DNA of 39,678 nt, taken from contig CAIXZF010000031.1 in NCBI GenBank assembly GCA_903923925.1, forward strand, positions 1 to 39,678, read 5' to 3'. This document shows positions 15,252-24,998 of this stretch, one piece after another. Origin of the DNA: an uncultured Bacteroidales bacterium. GTDB lineage: Bacteria; Bacteroidota; Bacteroidia; Bacteroidales; CAIXZF01. The position numbers and the translations under genes were made by a program. Within the stretch, counting starts at the first letter, position 1. Every line of letters starts with the position of its first letter. Below the pieces are notes generated by a model. It worked only from the letters and a program-made list of their open reading frames with translations, was not told where the DNA came from and did no database searches.

Positions 15252-17699
15252 TTAGCGGATTAGCCGGATCGCCTTTTTAATTAGGTTTGTGTTGCAGACC
15301 TGGCCGTGAGGTGGTTTAAATTTTACTACACAGACATAAATATCAGGTGGCGACATTTTTCCTTTACAAGTTCCATCCCAGCCTTCGTTTACATCTTCAG
15401 AATAAAACACCTCATTCCCCCAGCGGTTATAGATTGCCATACTGTACTGAGCCAATTCAAATCCGCATTTTGCGTAAAAAACATCATTAATGCCATTGTT
15501 ATCGGGCGAAAATGCATTAGGAACGTAAACACATCCAAGCAGATCTACCATTACAGTGTCGATATCCTTACAAATCAGCCAGCCACCATTCGGGTAATAA
15601 TCGGCTTCAATTTTCAAGGAATACAAACCGCTTGAATCTACTGTCAGATAACGCAAATGGCTGCCGTCTGACCATGTATACCGATAAGGACCCACAGGAC
15701 CTTCCAGGATGAGCTGAGCACCAAATAGTTCGTAAATATCGGGTCCGAGATCAAGGTAAGGCTTTTGAAATACTTCCACTAAAACACTTGCTGTATCCCA
15801 ACAGCCAGGAATATTATAGCCGGTTACTGTATAAACTGTTGTTATTAAAGGGTTTACAACATGCCAGTTTCCCCAGCCATTCCCATCGCTCCAATTATAG
15901 TAAGTCGCCCCGTAAGCCTTCAGGTTTACGTAATCGCCAGTACAGACTATAGTCGGATTTGCTGTAACACTTACTGTAGGAGGAGCCTTCACATTAATAT
16001 TGAAGGTGATGGTATCGGAACATCCTGTTGATGGGATCTGATAGATGTACATCACCGAATGAGAACCAAGTCCAAACAAGGAAGCCTGAAAACTACCATA
16101 AGGGAAACCATTTACAAAATAGCTTCCGCCTTCCGGAGTGCAATTATTCAGGGCAAAAGGCTCTTCAGTAAGGCAAATAGTATCGATTGGTGTTGATGAA
16201 AGGAGCGGCAAGGGATTCACAGTTATCGTAAGCGTATCTTTTGCAGAACAGCCGTTGGTACTTGTACAGGAATAAATAAGCTCAAAAGTTCCCAAACCTG
16301 CCAGTATTGGATAGAACACCAGACCCTGGATTCCAATACCGGAAAATGTACCTCCGGCCGGCGAAGTTGAAGAAAGATCCACAAGGTTTGAATTCAGGCA
16401 CTGAGGAGGAACATTGGGAGTGATAATATGAGGCATCGGCAGCACTGTTACCGGAAGTGAATCAGCGTTCATACAGCCATGAGCTGAGGAAACCGAATAG
16501 GTGATAAAGTGAGTACCACCGCCGGCTGCAAGCGGATTAAAGATCGTATTTGTTACACCTGCACCAGAGTATGTGCCATTGGCAGGTGATCCTCCGCTCA
16601 GAATAAAAGGATTGGCATTTTCGCATAACGTTGGAAGTGATGCCACAAAACTTACGTTTGGTCTGAAGTTAAACACAGAATCACAGAGCACAGCATGCAT
16701 CCCAAGTGCATCAGTAACAGTAACGCAATAATAGCCTTCGCAAAGCTGAAATGCAGTATCATTGGTTTGTCCAAGGGCATCACTCCACAAATAAGAGTAG
16801 GGCGGTGTGCCTCCACTAACAGCAACAGAAATTTCGCCATTACCGATACAGCTAACAAGAGGTGCGGGAATACAGGCTGCATTGCAGGTACCATAAGTAG
16901 GAACGGCCTGATTATTAATCATCCAGTTTCCCCCATCAGGCAGACGCTGATAGCAAAGTCCGGCTGCTGGCATAAGTGTTGAAATCTTTGTTTTCCGGTA
17001 GGCAGGAATCTGGTTATAAGAGCTAAGTATCCCGGTAAATGGGCATAATCCGGAAGGATTACAGGGATGTCCATCTAGATCCGAATTTGTGGAATCTGCC
17101 CAGGTAATAGCATCCTGAGGTACACCATCGCGATCATAAAACGCAAACCATCCGCCTAAATTCGGAAACCACAGTCTGTATCCCCCACCTATGCATACAT
17201 TCGAAGGATCTGAAACAACAATTTCGATAGTATTTCCTCCATTCTGGATCAGCAGAAAATTTGGTACAGGCGGAGCGTGTTTACCCCTGATGATTACAAA
17301 GCCTCTTGGCGGAACTACTGTGCCCTGTGGCAACTCAAATCCTCCCGCGTAATCAACACTTTGATCGCGGGAATTATTTCCCAGAAAGTAACAGGAAATA
17401 TCAATAGGTTCGCAGCGATCCGGATTGTAAAGCTCAATCCACTCACCCTGACAAGTATCGCCGATGAAACCCGGTCCGATACCATAAATTGAGCCATCAT
17501 AGGTTGAAGGACTTATATTGACCTCGTTAATAAGAATCGACGGCCCAATATAGTTACAGGCATTGCTGTCGCAGATAGAATTAATTGATTTATGCGCTAT
17601 TAAAGTTAACTGAGCATTCAGGTCATTGGAAACCAATAAGATCACAATAAGGAATAACCTCATTACGATAGTACCAGATGCCCTTTTCTTCTTCATCAT
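15252..17699 (-). CDS. T9SS-exported surface protein with lamin-tail and SprB-like repeats
   Basis: This 815-residue secreted protein has an N-terminal signal peptide (about 1-29). A lamin-tail (LTD) domain spans about residues 45-190 (NEVNISPSTYDG, EWIELYN, GFVIIRG). An SprB-type repeat lies around 285-335 (SGGTPPYSYLWSDA...GYYCVTVTDA), followed by several PKD-like/Ig-like modules. The C-terminus is a gliding-motility-type signal domain (VPNAFSPDNNGINDVF ... IYNRWGNEVF ... GWDGTCKGK), i.e. type B T9SS sorting. It is the last gene of a minus-strand operon; its ATG overlaps the stop of the preceding gene by 4 bp (ATGA). It is likely a cell-surface adhesin or structural protein; no catalytic domain is evident. 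Confidence 0.88.
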   Translation of the reverse strand: MMKKKRASGTIVMRLFLIVILLVSNDLNAQLTLIAHKSINSICDSNACNYIGPSILINEVNISPSTYDGSIYGIGPGFIGDTCQGEWIELYNPDRCEPIDISCYFLGNNSRDQSVDYAGGFELPQGTVVPPRGFVIIRGKHAPPVPNFLLIQNGGNTIEIVVSDPSNVCIGGGYRLWFPNLGGWFAFYDRDGVPQDAITWADSTNSDLDGHPCNPSGLCPFTGILSSYNQIPAYRKTKISTLMPAAGLCYQRLPDGGNWMINNQAVPTYGTCNAACIPAPLVSCIGNGEISVAVSGGTPPYSYLWSDALGQTNDTAFQLCEGYYCVTVTDALGMHAVLCDSVFNFRPNVSFVASLPTLCENANPFILSGGSPANGTYSGAGVTNTIFNPLAAGGGTHFITYSVSSAHGCMNADSLPVTVLPMPHIITPNVPPQCLNSNLVDLSSTSPAGGTFSGIGIQGLVFYPILAGLGTFELIYSCTSTNGCSAKDTLTITVNPLPLLSSTPIDTICLTEEPFALNNCTPEGGSYFVNGFPYGSFQASLFGLGSHSVMYIYQIPSTGCSDTITFNINVKAPPTVSVTANPTIVCTGDYVNLKAYGATYYNWSDGNGWGNWHVVNPLITTVYTVTGYNIPGCWDTASVLVEVFQKPYLDLGPDIYELFGAQLILEGPVGPYRYTWSDGSHLRYLTVDSSGLYSLKIEADYYPNGGWLICKDIDTVMVDLLGCVYVPNAFSPDNNGINDVFYAKCGFELAQYSMAIYNRWGNEVFYSEDVNEGWDGTCKGKMSPPDIYVCVVKFKPPHGQVCNTNLIKKAIRLIR

Positions 17700-19660
17700 T
17701 TTTTAACCAATACAATCGATTTTTTGTTAAAATCGGCAGCAGCGTTTATTACAGCTCTGAATTTTTCAAACTGATCAGCCGGATAAAACAGCTGCTTATA
17801 GTATTCATCTATCGTTACTATTAGTTTATGTCCCTGAACAACTGCCGAAGATACAAACCCGGCAGTTTGTTTTTCATCAGGAATGAGAACATTGGTATTC
17901 AGCATGCTGATATCCGGAATTGCAAATCCTTCGGGTATTTCAAAAGTTATTATCCTGTAATACCGTCTGTTAAATTGATTTTCAACAGGCATTTTTCGTT
18001 TCCGCTCCTGGTATAATTCTGCCTGCCGGCCAATTAGTTCGCCAATTTTTACAATGTACTTATTCCCAGCCTGTTCGAGAATTGTTGCCTCAGCAGTTCC
18101 ATTGAACACTATTGGCAATTTACAAACATCTTCTTTTTTAACATTTAATACTTCGGAGGTAAGCAGAGTGGTGTTGTTGCAGAGTTTCAGGAAAATATCG
18201 GTTGCATTGGTTTTTTCCTGTTCACCGAGCAAGGCATAATAAGGCTGTACAGCATGAGCATTAAGTCCGGTTAAAGCCCTGTGAACTTTAAATTCCACTT
18301 TAGACATACTTTCATCCAGGTTTGCAGTAACCAGAATTGAATCAACATTCTGAAGATAATCTCCAGCAGGTATTTTACGAATGTCGCGGGCAAAACTTTC
18401 CAGATCACCTAATTTTATAAGCTTGAGGTTTATTCCGTAATTCTCTGAATAATTATCGTTAATAGAACCCAGATGGTAGGAGAAATCGACAGGTTCCATA
18501 TATTTATCAAGATCGGGGAAATAGATAAGGAATTCGTCCAGAAAATTCCAGGCATCAAATTTTTGGTCGAATTTCCGTTTATTGCGGTCGCAGGTAATAA
18601 TGAGTTCGAAAGGAATTCCAAGCTCTACAAAACTGCGAAGAAAAAGCTTAACAAAACCCTGATCGTTCGCATAGGCCTTGTCCAGAATTTCGTTCAGCGT
18701 AGTTGTTTCTGAAGGCGCATTTTTAACATAGGAAATCGTCGTTTTAACGTAATCTTCAAGCTTTCTCACTGCTTCTTCCTGAGGTAAATCCTTGAGAGCC
18801 AGTTTTGCCAGAACCTTTTTTAACTGCTTATCTCCTTTTTTATCCTCATCGAAAATCTTTGAATACATATAATGCGCTGCATGGTCGAGAGAGCGGATTC
18901 GTGTATTATTTACCGCATAATTGTAGGCAATGGCATATTCTACCCTCTGTTTATTAGCATCGAAAGGAGCGTATTCCTCTTCTTCCAGGGCCGGAACACT
19001 GTCGGCTTTAGCAGTATAGTTCCAGGTTTCTTTATCCTCCGACATCTTTTCTTCAACTTCAGGGAAGCCGTTATAGGTTTTTACAATCATTCGGATGTTG
19101 CGAGGAGTTCTCATTCTGAATTCCACATTCCTGGCAGCCAATCCGCTTTGAAGCGAGTACCGGCCCTGCAGGTCGGCATATTTCTTCAGGATGTAATAAT
19201 ACTCAATGATGCCGTTTACGCTGGCACCTTCAATAGCAAACAGCTTGAAATTACCTTTTTCATCCAGGTTCTCCACTGTTTTAATATTATCCTTGTTTAA
19301 CTCCACAACCTTGTGCTGATCGCTCACAAAACGGGCTTTAATCTCAACTATATCAATCACATCATCCATCCCAACATAAATCTTGTTGAGTCCTTCGAGT
19401 GCATCATTCGTGCGGATAAAGTACTGTTTATGAACAGTTTCATAGGTAATCAGATTATTTTTATCCGAATCGTATTCATATTCAAGAATTATTTTGTTTT
19501 TCAACAGGACAGCACCACCAACATCAGAGGCTGCGCCGGTAGCGGGAACAGCAGGGATGCTATCCCAGCGGTAGTTCTTATACATTAGTTCCTGAGCATT
19601 TCCGGTCAGACAACTTATTAGTAGTACAACACTTAGGGCAAATCGATTAAAGCTGTTCAT
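17696..19660 (-). CDS. DUF3857 protein with a catalytically dead transglutaminase-like domain
   Basis: The 654-residue exported protein (signal peptide about 1-22) has the layout of DUF3857 plus transglutaminase-like proteins: an N-terminal beta-sandwich, a helical core and a C-terminal beta domain. In the core, around residues 325-391, the positions that normally hold the Cys-His-Asp triad read ANDQGF, WNF and MEP, so the catalytic triad appears lost. It lies 2 bp after an active-looking paralogue and overlaps the T9SS surface-protein gene by 4 bp. It probably acts as a binding or regulatory partner rather than as an enzyme. Localisation to the periplasm or outer-membrane face is inferred from the signal peptide. 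Confidence 0.8.
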   Translation of the reverse strand: MNSFNRFALSVVLLISCLTGNAQELMYKNYRWDSIPAVPATGAASDVGGAVLLKNKIILEYEYDSDKNNLITYETVHKQYFIRTNDALEGLNKIYVGMDDVIDIVEIKARFVSDQHKVVELNKDNIKTVENLDEKGNFKLFAIEGASVNGIIEYYYILKKYADLQGRYSLQSGLAARNVEFRMRTPRNIRMIVKTYNGFPEVEEKMSEDKETWNYTAKADSVPALEEEEYAPFDANKQRVEYAIAYNYAVNNTRIRSLDHAAHYMYSKIFDEDKKGDKQLKKVLAKLALKDLPQEEAVRKLEDYVKTTISYVKNAPSETTTLNEILDKAYANDQGFVKLFLRSFVELGIPFELIITCDRNKRKFDQKFDAWNFLDEFLIYFPDLDKYMEPVDFSYHLGSINDNYSENYGINLKLIKLGDLESFARDIRKIPAGDYLQNVDSILVTANLDESMSKVEFKVHRALTGLNAHAVQPYYALLGEQEKTNATDIFLKLCNNTTLLTSEVLNVKKEDVCKLPIVFNGTAEATILEQAGNKYIVKIGELIGRQAELYQERKRKMPVENQFNRRYYRIITFEIPEGFAIPDISMLNTNVLIPDEKQTAGFVSSAVVQGHKLIVTIDEYYKQLFYPADQFEKFRAVINAAADFNKKSIVLVKK

Positions 19661-19662
19661 TA

Positions 19663-21609
19663 TCAGAGTTTTTGCTTGAGAATAAGTGATTGATTGTATC
19701 CCTGATTCAATTGTTTGACAATTTTATTGAAGACTTCATATCCCGACTTAGGCAGCACTAAGGTCTTTGTTTTAACATATTGATGAAGGATAACCTGATT
19801 CCCTGTTTGTTTATAGGAAAAGCTATAGGCAAGAAATTCGTTTTCACCAGAGACATCGGGAGGCACAAAATCCACTTTAAACCCCTGAGGAATCTCAAGT
19901 ACAAAATAATTATCACTCAGATACCTATACCGGTATTCGGTGTCGAATTTCTTAGTTTTAACTTCTACAGCACCATTGAGCAATGGCTTTTCAAGATGAA
20001 GGTTTACATAGGTTTCATCTCCATTTTTTCTTATATAATCCGGAACCGTGAATTCGTAAGAAACAGAAAAGGCAGCATCTCTGTTGTATGGTGTAAGCAG
20101 TTTAAAGGTATCCAGCTTGCATTTATCATTCCCTTTTGAGATATAGGCGGAAAAACTGCGTTTCATCTTTTCTGCATCAAGTTCCATTATTCTTTCTATA
20201 AGGTAAATCTTGACAAAACCAGTGGTTAGTATTTTGCCTTTGCCTTTGATGAGATCCCTGTCAATAGTGAGGTACACAGAATCTTTGGTCAGATTATCTT
20301 CGGCAGGAACAATGGGTACAGTATCTATTTTGAAATTACTGTGATCTTTTTCTACCAGTGCTTCTTTCTCCTGAATAGCGATGCTCGGAAGTTTCCAGGT
20401 TAAAAACGTATTTGTGGCATCCAGAAACCATGGTTTTCCTGATGAATCGTAATAGGTAAGAATCATGTGATCGGCATTTCCGGAACAGGGAAGATTGGTA
20501 TACCTGTAGGGCAAGACCCGTGTTCCAATCCAGGTAAGATTCGCTTTAACATTCGCCAATCCAAGTAACGTTTTCAGCAACAATGATTTATCCTTACAAT
20601 CGCCGTATCTCTTTTTAAAGACATCAGACGGATTATGGGGAATTAACCCCATATAGCCTTCTTCAAAGGCAACATACTTAATATGATCCTGAACCCAGTA
20701 ATAAACGGCCTTAAGCCTTTCCTCATCGCTTTTGAGATTGAGGGTAAGAGAATCGACCAGGGTTTTCATCTCCGGAATTGTATGAACATCAGAACTATCT
20801 GTAAGTTTTACATACCAGTTGTATAAATCCTGCAGGTCGGACAAGTACTTAATCTCCCTGCCATCTTTATCTTTGTAGGATGCTATCCATACTTTCGTGT
20901 GAATCATGAACCTGCGCATACTCGAAACATCACTTTCACCTCTTACCTTATCGAGTTTCTCCAGATGCCAGGTCCATACCTTATTGCTGCGGTGGCTTGT
21001 AACTTCGGGTTTAACACTATAGTTATCAGGCCCGAATGATTTATTGCCAATCACCATTTCTTCAGGAGCCTCGATGACAAAGTCACTGGAAATTACCGGA
21101 TCAGAATCCTGGAAAAAATTTGCACCAAACAATCGTGGTTCCTTGTATTTCACAGTGTAGGTAACCACCGTTTTTGCGCCTGGCTGCAGAGAAGGAAAAA
21201 CAAAACTCTGCTGTATTTCATCATCAAAAAACACCGATGCATCCGGATTATTGATACTTCTGAACTCGTTTACCATTTCTTTACGGTAATGCTTGCCGTC
21301 AGGAACCAGTGTATATGCTTTAATCTCAAGCAATTCAACCATTCCCGAATAGGTAACATGATCTTCTATATAGCTTTTGAAATTATCGTTCAACAGCAAA
21401 TGTTCCGAATAACACATTTCTGTGATTTCCGGTATGCCGTTTTTCAGGGTAATTGTTACCTCTTTTCGCTGCGACAATACCACAGCATCATCGTTTGGAT
21501 AAGCCACCCGGTATGCTGCCAGCTCCTCTGCAGGTTGCGCTTTGATACCAGAAATCGTTAGTAAAACAAAAACGATAACACCGAAAAACCTTCTGATCGA
21601 ATCTTTCAT
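19663..21609 (-). CDS. DUF3857 / transglutaminase-like protein with intact triad
   Basis: The 648-residue exported protein (signal peptide about 1-24) has an N-terminal DUF3857 domain and a transglutaminase-like core. The core carries RYGDC338KDKSLLLKTLL, NADH381MILTYY and WFLD397ATN, the Cys-His-Asp triad of this fold, and is followed by a C-terminal beta domain. Members of this superfamily act as papain-like proteases or crosslinkers on peptides, but the substrate here is unknown. It lies 2 bp from both neighbours in the operon. It is the only likely enzyme of the group and so the best candidate for processing or crosslinking the surface proteins encoded beside it. Confidence 0.85.
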   Translation of the reverse strand: MKDSIRRFFGVIVFVLLTISGIKAQPAEELAAYRVAYPNDDAVVLSQRKEVTITLKNGIPEITEMCYSEHLLLNDNFKSYIEDHVTYSGMVELLEIKAYTLVPDGKHYRKEMVNEFRSINNPDASVFFDDEIQQSFVFPSLQPGAKTVVTYTVKYKEPRLFGANFFQDSDPVISSDFVIEAPEEMVIGNKSFGPDNYSVKPEVTSHRSNKVWTWHLEKLDKVRGESDVSSMRRFMIHTKVWIASYKDKDGREIKYLSDLQDLYNWYVKLTDSSDVHTIPEMKTLVDSLTLNLKSDEERLKAVYYWVQDHIKYVAFEEGYMGLIPHNPSDVFKKRYGDCKDKSLLLKTLLGLANVKANLTWIGTRVLPYRYTNLPCSGNADHMILTYYDSSGKPWFLDATNTFLTWKLPSIAIQEKEALVEKDHSNFKIDTVPIVPAEDNLTKDSVYLTIDRDLIKGKGKILTTGFVKIYLIERIMELDAEKMKRSFSAYISKGNDKCKLDTFKLLTPYNRDAAFSVSYEFTVPDYIRKNGDETYVNLHLEKPLLNGAVEVKTKKFDTEYRYRYLSDNYFVLEIPQGFKVDFVPPDVSGENEFLAYSFSYKQTGNQVILHQYVKTKTLVLPKSGYEVFNKIVKQLNQGYNQSLILKQKL

Positions 21610-21611
21610 TC

Positions 21612-24600
21612 TTAATTTATTACCTCTTTCAACAGTTCTCCATAATAATAAGAACGTAGCGTTTTCAATTTTCCTGTGCGATCGTAATATTTACATTCAC
21701 CATTCAGCAATCCAAAGAAATAATGCTCGTCTGATTTGAGAATTCCGCCTTTGTACCAGACTTTCTTAGCACCATGCATATCGCCGTAATAATATTCTGC
21801 TTCCTCACTTTTACTTCCATTTTCGTAAAAATTCACCAGGATCCCATGAATTTCGGAATTAACATAGGTGGCTTTCTCGAGGACCTTTCCCGAAGGATAA
21901 TAAAAAACCCTGTTTCCGTTGCGGTATCCGTTTAAGAAACTTATCTCGGCTGAGATCTTCGCATTCTGAAAATATGTTTTTACAGTGCATTCACCTTTGG
22001 TAACGGGAATTGGTTCACTTAATTTGCCACCCGGCAGCTGATAGCTCACTGATTTTACAGCATCCTCAACATAATTCAAAACACAAATCAAACTTCCGTC
22101 CCTGGCATAATAAGTTGAAGGCCCGTCCCGGTCGTCATCTTCAAAAACGGCAGTCGTTTCCAGGCCATCATCATTATACCATCTGGCAGTTCCGTTACAG
22201 TTGTCATCAAGATAGTCGGCCTCATAACTTTTCAATCCATCTTCCTCCCATGAAATGATCTTGCCCTCAGCTTTTCCAAGAACATCCTGATTTTCCCTCA
22301 ATATTTTCCCGGAAGGATAATACTCCCGATAAGGACCCTGGATTTTTCCTCCGATGTAAAGTGACCTAATTCTGACTTTTCCATTTACAAAATACTGTAC
22401 CAATGTATCATAAATAGACCCGTTTAGATAGGCCATCTCGTTTTTTACTTTTCCGCCCGGATAATGGGTAATGAGTTTACCGTTTCCATTGGTGAGCTTA
22501 CAGGATTCATAAAGAACGCCTGAAGTGTCGTATGAATTAATACCGGCGAGCAAGCCTTCAGTGTAAATCTCTTCGTAATTCTTCTTTCCGTTTGGCAGGT
22601 AAAACTCCTGGTAACCATCCAGCTGATTGTTAAGAAACCAACTTTTAACCCTTATACTGCCATCAGGATAATAGGTGCGCCATTCCCCCTCTTTTTTGTC
22701 GTTTTTATACCATCCTAAATAATTGAACTTTCCGTTAGTCTGAAAGGAAACATAATACCCATCAAGCATGTCATCCTTGTGATGTATAAGACTTTTTAAA
22801 CTGCCATCGGGATGAAAAAAACGCTCATCTCCGTCTGTTTGTCCTTTAGCAAAATGTTTCTGGCTGGTAAGATATCCCAGGGCATTGTAATATTTCCAAA
22901 AGCCGTCAGCTTCGCCGAATTTCTCTATTCCTTCGCTTCTGGGTGTGTTATCATAATAAACAGAATTCAATGCTATGCTTCCTTTTGATTGTTCAGCAGT
23001 GGAAAGAACCTTTCCTTTTTTATCGTAATACTCATACTTCTCAAGCTCCATCCCCTTAAGAAAGTATTTTGCAATCAAGGTAGTATCCTTATCGAAGAAC
23101 AATCTTTGGCCGTTTCCCTTGCCATTGTCATCCAGTACGAACATATTATCCAAACTTCCTGAGGTCCGGTAATTCATGGTTTTTCCAGCTAATTTCCCTT
23201 TATCATCATAATTTACATTGCCTGACAATTTTCCGTTACTGAAATAAATCTCCCATTTCCCCACCATTTTTCCATGCAAATACTTTCCCTTATTCTGAAT
23301 ATTTCCATTCTCGAAATATTCAACATAATCGCCATCCAGAGCATCATCCAAATAATTGATATCATATTGCAGCTTCCCATTCAGATAATACAATTTTGAA
23401 TTCCCATTTTCTTTCCCGTTTATATAGTTCTTCGTGAATCTGACTGCTCCGTTCGGATAAAATCCTTTAAATATACCTTCGAAAACTTCATTAGCCAACT
23501 GACCTTCCTGGTAGAGTTGTCCGCCGCTATAGTATTCGGCATACTTTCCTCCGGCTTTACCGGAGTAAGTAGTATATTCCTGGTTTTTAGTGCCATTGTC
23601 ATGATAATTTGCCACCGGACCATCATCAATATCATCAACAAATTTCAGCGTTTTTACTATATTACATTCATTGTTATATATAGTTACCGCACCTTGTCGC
23701 TTATTGTCCACGAAATTGAGTTTTGCCTCTATAGCGCCATTTTTTAAGACACTAACCCATTCGCCGGTTTTTACTTTGCGCGTATTATCGGTATATGCAC
23801 CGAAAAAGTTCATATTATTTCCGTTGTATTCATAAACTACAGGGCTTTTAACAGTTTCAGGATCAATGGCATGCGTACTTCTGATTTCGTTAATTAGTTC
23901 TACAGCCCTGGTAGTCATTTTCTTTATGCTTTTTTCCTCTTTGGAAACTTTTTTCTGAATTGATTCTTTATCTACACCGGAAAAAAGGTGGTATAATAAG
24001 GTTTCCGTATACTCTTCGGCAGCCATAGTAGCGAAAAATCTCGCCGGGAACTGCATATAATACGATTTTACTGATTTGTCATATTTAATATTCTCAAGCA
24101 GTAGTTGCCCTTGCTTAATTACAATATTATTAATATCAACCTTGGTTTTATATTTTGAATTAAGAACGATGTTGGATTTGATATAGGTAGCAATTTCATC
24201 AAAATTGCGGCATTTTTCGCCGGGTTTGCAGGGATAATCCTCAGGTTTACTTTCGATTCCGCTTTTACTGTTGAGGTAATCCTCTAGTTCTTCGAGGTTC
24301 CTCATATAATTCGGATTTTCAATTCCACACATGTAATAACACAGCAGAGCTTCAGTAATTCTTCCCATCGACTCGTTTGTAAGTCCCAGGTTGTAAAGGC
24401 TTGTTATATGATAAGGATTGAGTGTGGATGATGCAATGAAAGCTTTTTCAGCCTCCAGGAATTTATCGTTCTTTAAATAAGTAACGCCTTTATTAAAGTA
24501 AATCAGATAGTTGTATGGATAGATTGCAATAGCTCTCTCATAAATCTTCAAAGCACTGTCTGTTTTACCTTGTTTGTCGTAAATATTACCAATAAGAATA

Positions 24601-24917
24601 TAATGATTTGATTTTTCTCCCGGAAGTGTTAATCCCTCATAAGCGAGTCTTAATGAAGAATCGTATTGTTTAAGTGCTTCACGGGTCAGAGCCAGCTCAT
24701 AAAGTGCGTCAGCATAGGCAGTGTCATTGCGGTTTACCTGGCTGAATACTGCAGCGGCTTCAAGGTATTTACTACTATCGTAGAGTTCAACACCCTGTTT
24801 TATCAGGTCGCCCGAAGGGATCAGAGTATACTGGGGTGTTGTATCCTGAGCGAGTAAACGTATGGAAACCAGAAAGATAAATTGAAAAATAATAAGGCAT
24901 TTGGGGAGTGTCTTCAT
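21612..24917 (-). CDS. Large exported TPR + MORN-repeat protein
   Basis: This 1101-residue protein has a signal peptide (about 1-24, ending LLAQ) and TPR repeats around residues 45-205 (for example AIAIYPYNYLIYFNKGVTYLKND). After a linker to about residue 375 comes a long run of MORN_2 repeats of about 23 residues each, such as YYPDGSIRVKSWFLNNQLDG and YYPSGKVLEKATYVNSEIHG. I estimate 25-30 units, some degenerate. YwqK-type MORN proteins are common in Bacteroidota and function as scaffolds or binding surfaces. It opens the tight operon 2 bp before the transglutaminase gene. No enzymatic domain is visible. Confidence 0.88.
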   Translation of the reverse strand: MKTLPKCLIIFQFIFLVSIRLLAQDTTPQYTLIPSGDLIKQGVELYDSSKYLEAAAVFSQVNRNDTAYADALYELALTREALKQYDSSLRLAYEGLTLPGEKSNHYILIGNIYDKQGKTDSALKIYERAIAIYPYNYLIYFNKGVTYLKNDKFLEAEKAFIASSTLNPYHITSLYNLGLTNESMGRITEALLCYYMCGIENPNYMRNLEELEDYLNSKSGIESKPEDYPCKPGEKCRNFDEIATYIKSNIVLNSKYKTKVDINNIVIKQGQLLLENIKYDKSVKSYYMQFPARFFATMAAEEYTETLLYHLFSGVDKESIQKKVSKEEKSIKKMTTRAVELINEIRSTHAIDPETVKSPVVYEYNGNNMNFFGAYTDNTRKVKTGEWVSVLKNGAIEAKLNFVDNKRQGAVTIYNNECNIVKTLKFVDDIDDGPVANYHDNGTKNQEYTTYSGKAGGKYAEYYSGGQLYQEGQLANEVFEGIFKGFYPNGAVRFTKNYINGKENGNSKLYYLNGKLQYDINYLDDALDGDYVEYFENGNIQNKGKYLHGKMVGKWEIYFSNGKLSGNVNYDDKGKLAGKTMNYRTSGSLDNMFVLDDNGKGNGQRLFFDKDTTLIAKYFLKGMELEKYEYYDKKGKVLSTAEQSKGSIALNSVYYDNTPRSEGIEKFGEADGFWKYYNALGYLTSQKHFAKGQTDGDERFFHPDGSLKSLIHHKDDMLDGYYVSFQTNGKFNYLGWYKNDKKEGEWRTYYPDGSIRVKSWFLNNQLDGYQEFYLPNGKKNYEEIYTEGLLAGINSYDTSGVLYESCKLTNGNGKLITHYPGGKVKNEMAYLNGSIYDTLVQYFVNGKVRIRSLYIGGKIQGPYREYYPSGKILRENQDVLGKAEGKIISWEEDGLKSYEADYLDDNCNGTARWYNDDGLETTAVFEDDDRDGPSTYYARDGSLICVLNYVEDAVKSVSYQLPGGKLSEPIPVTKGECTVKTYFQNAKISAEISFLNGYRNGNRVFYYPSGKVLEKATYVNSEIHGILVNFYENGSKSEEAEYYYGDMHGAKKVWYKGGILKSDEHYFFGLLNGECKYYDRTGKLKTLRSYYYGELLKEVIN

Positions 24918-24998
24918 TTTCTGAAGTTTTAGTAAAGAAGTAAAATAATGAAATAAAATTAGGCAAAAACACAGATATTAACAAGGGCGAACGATATT

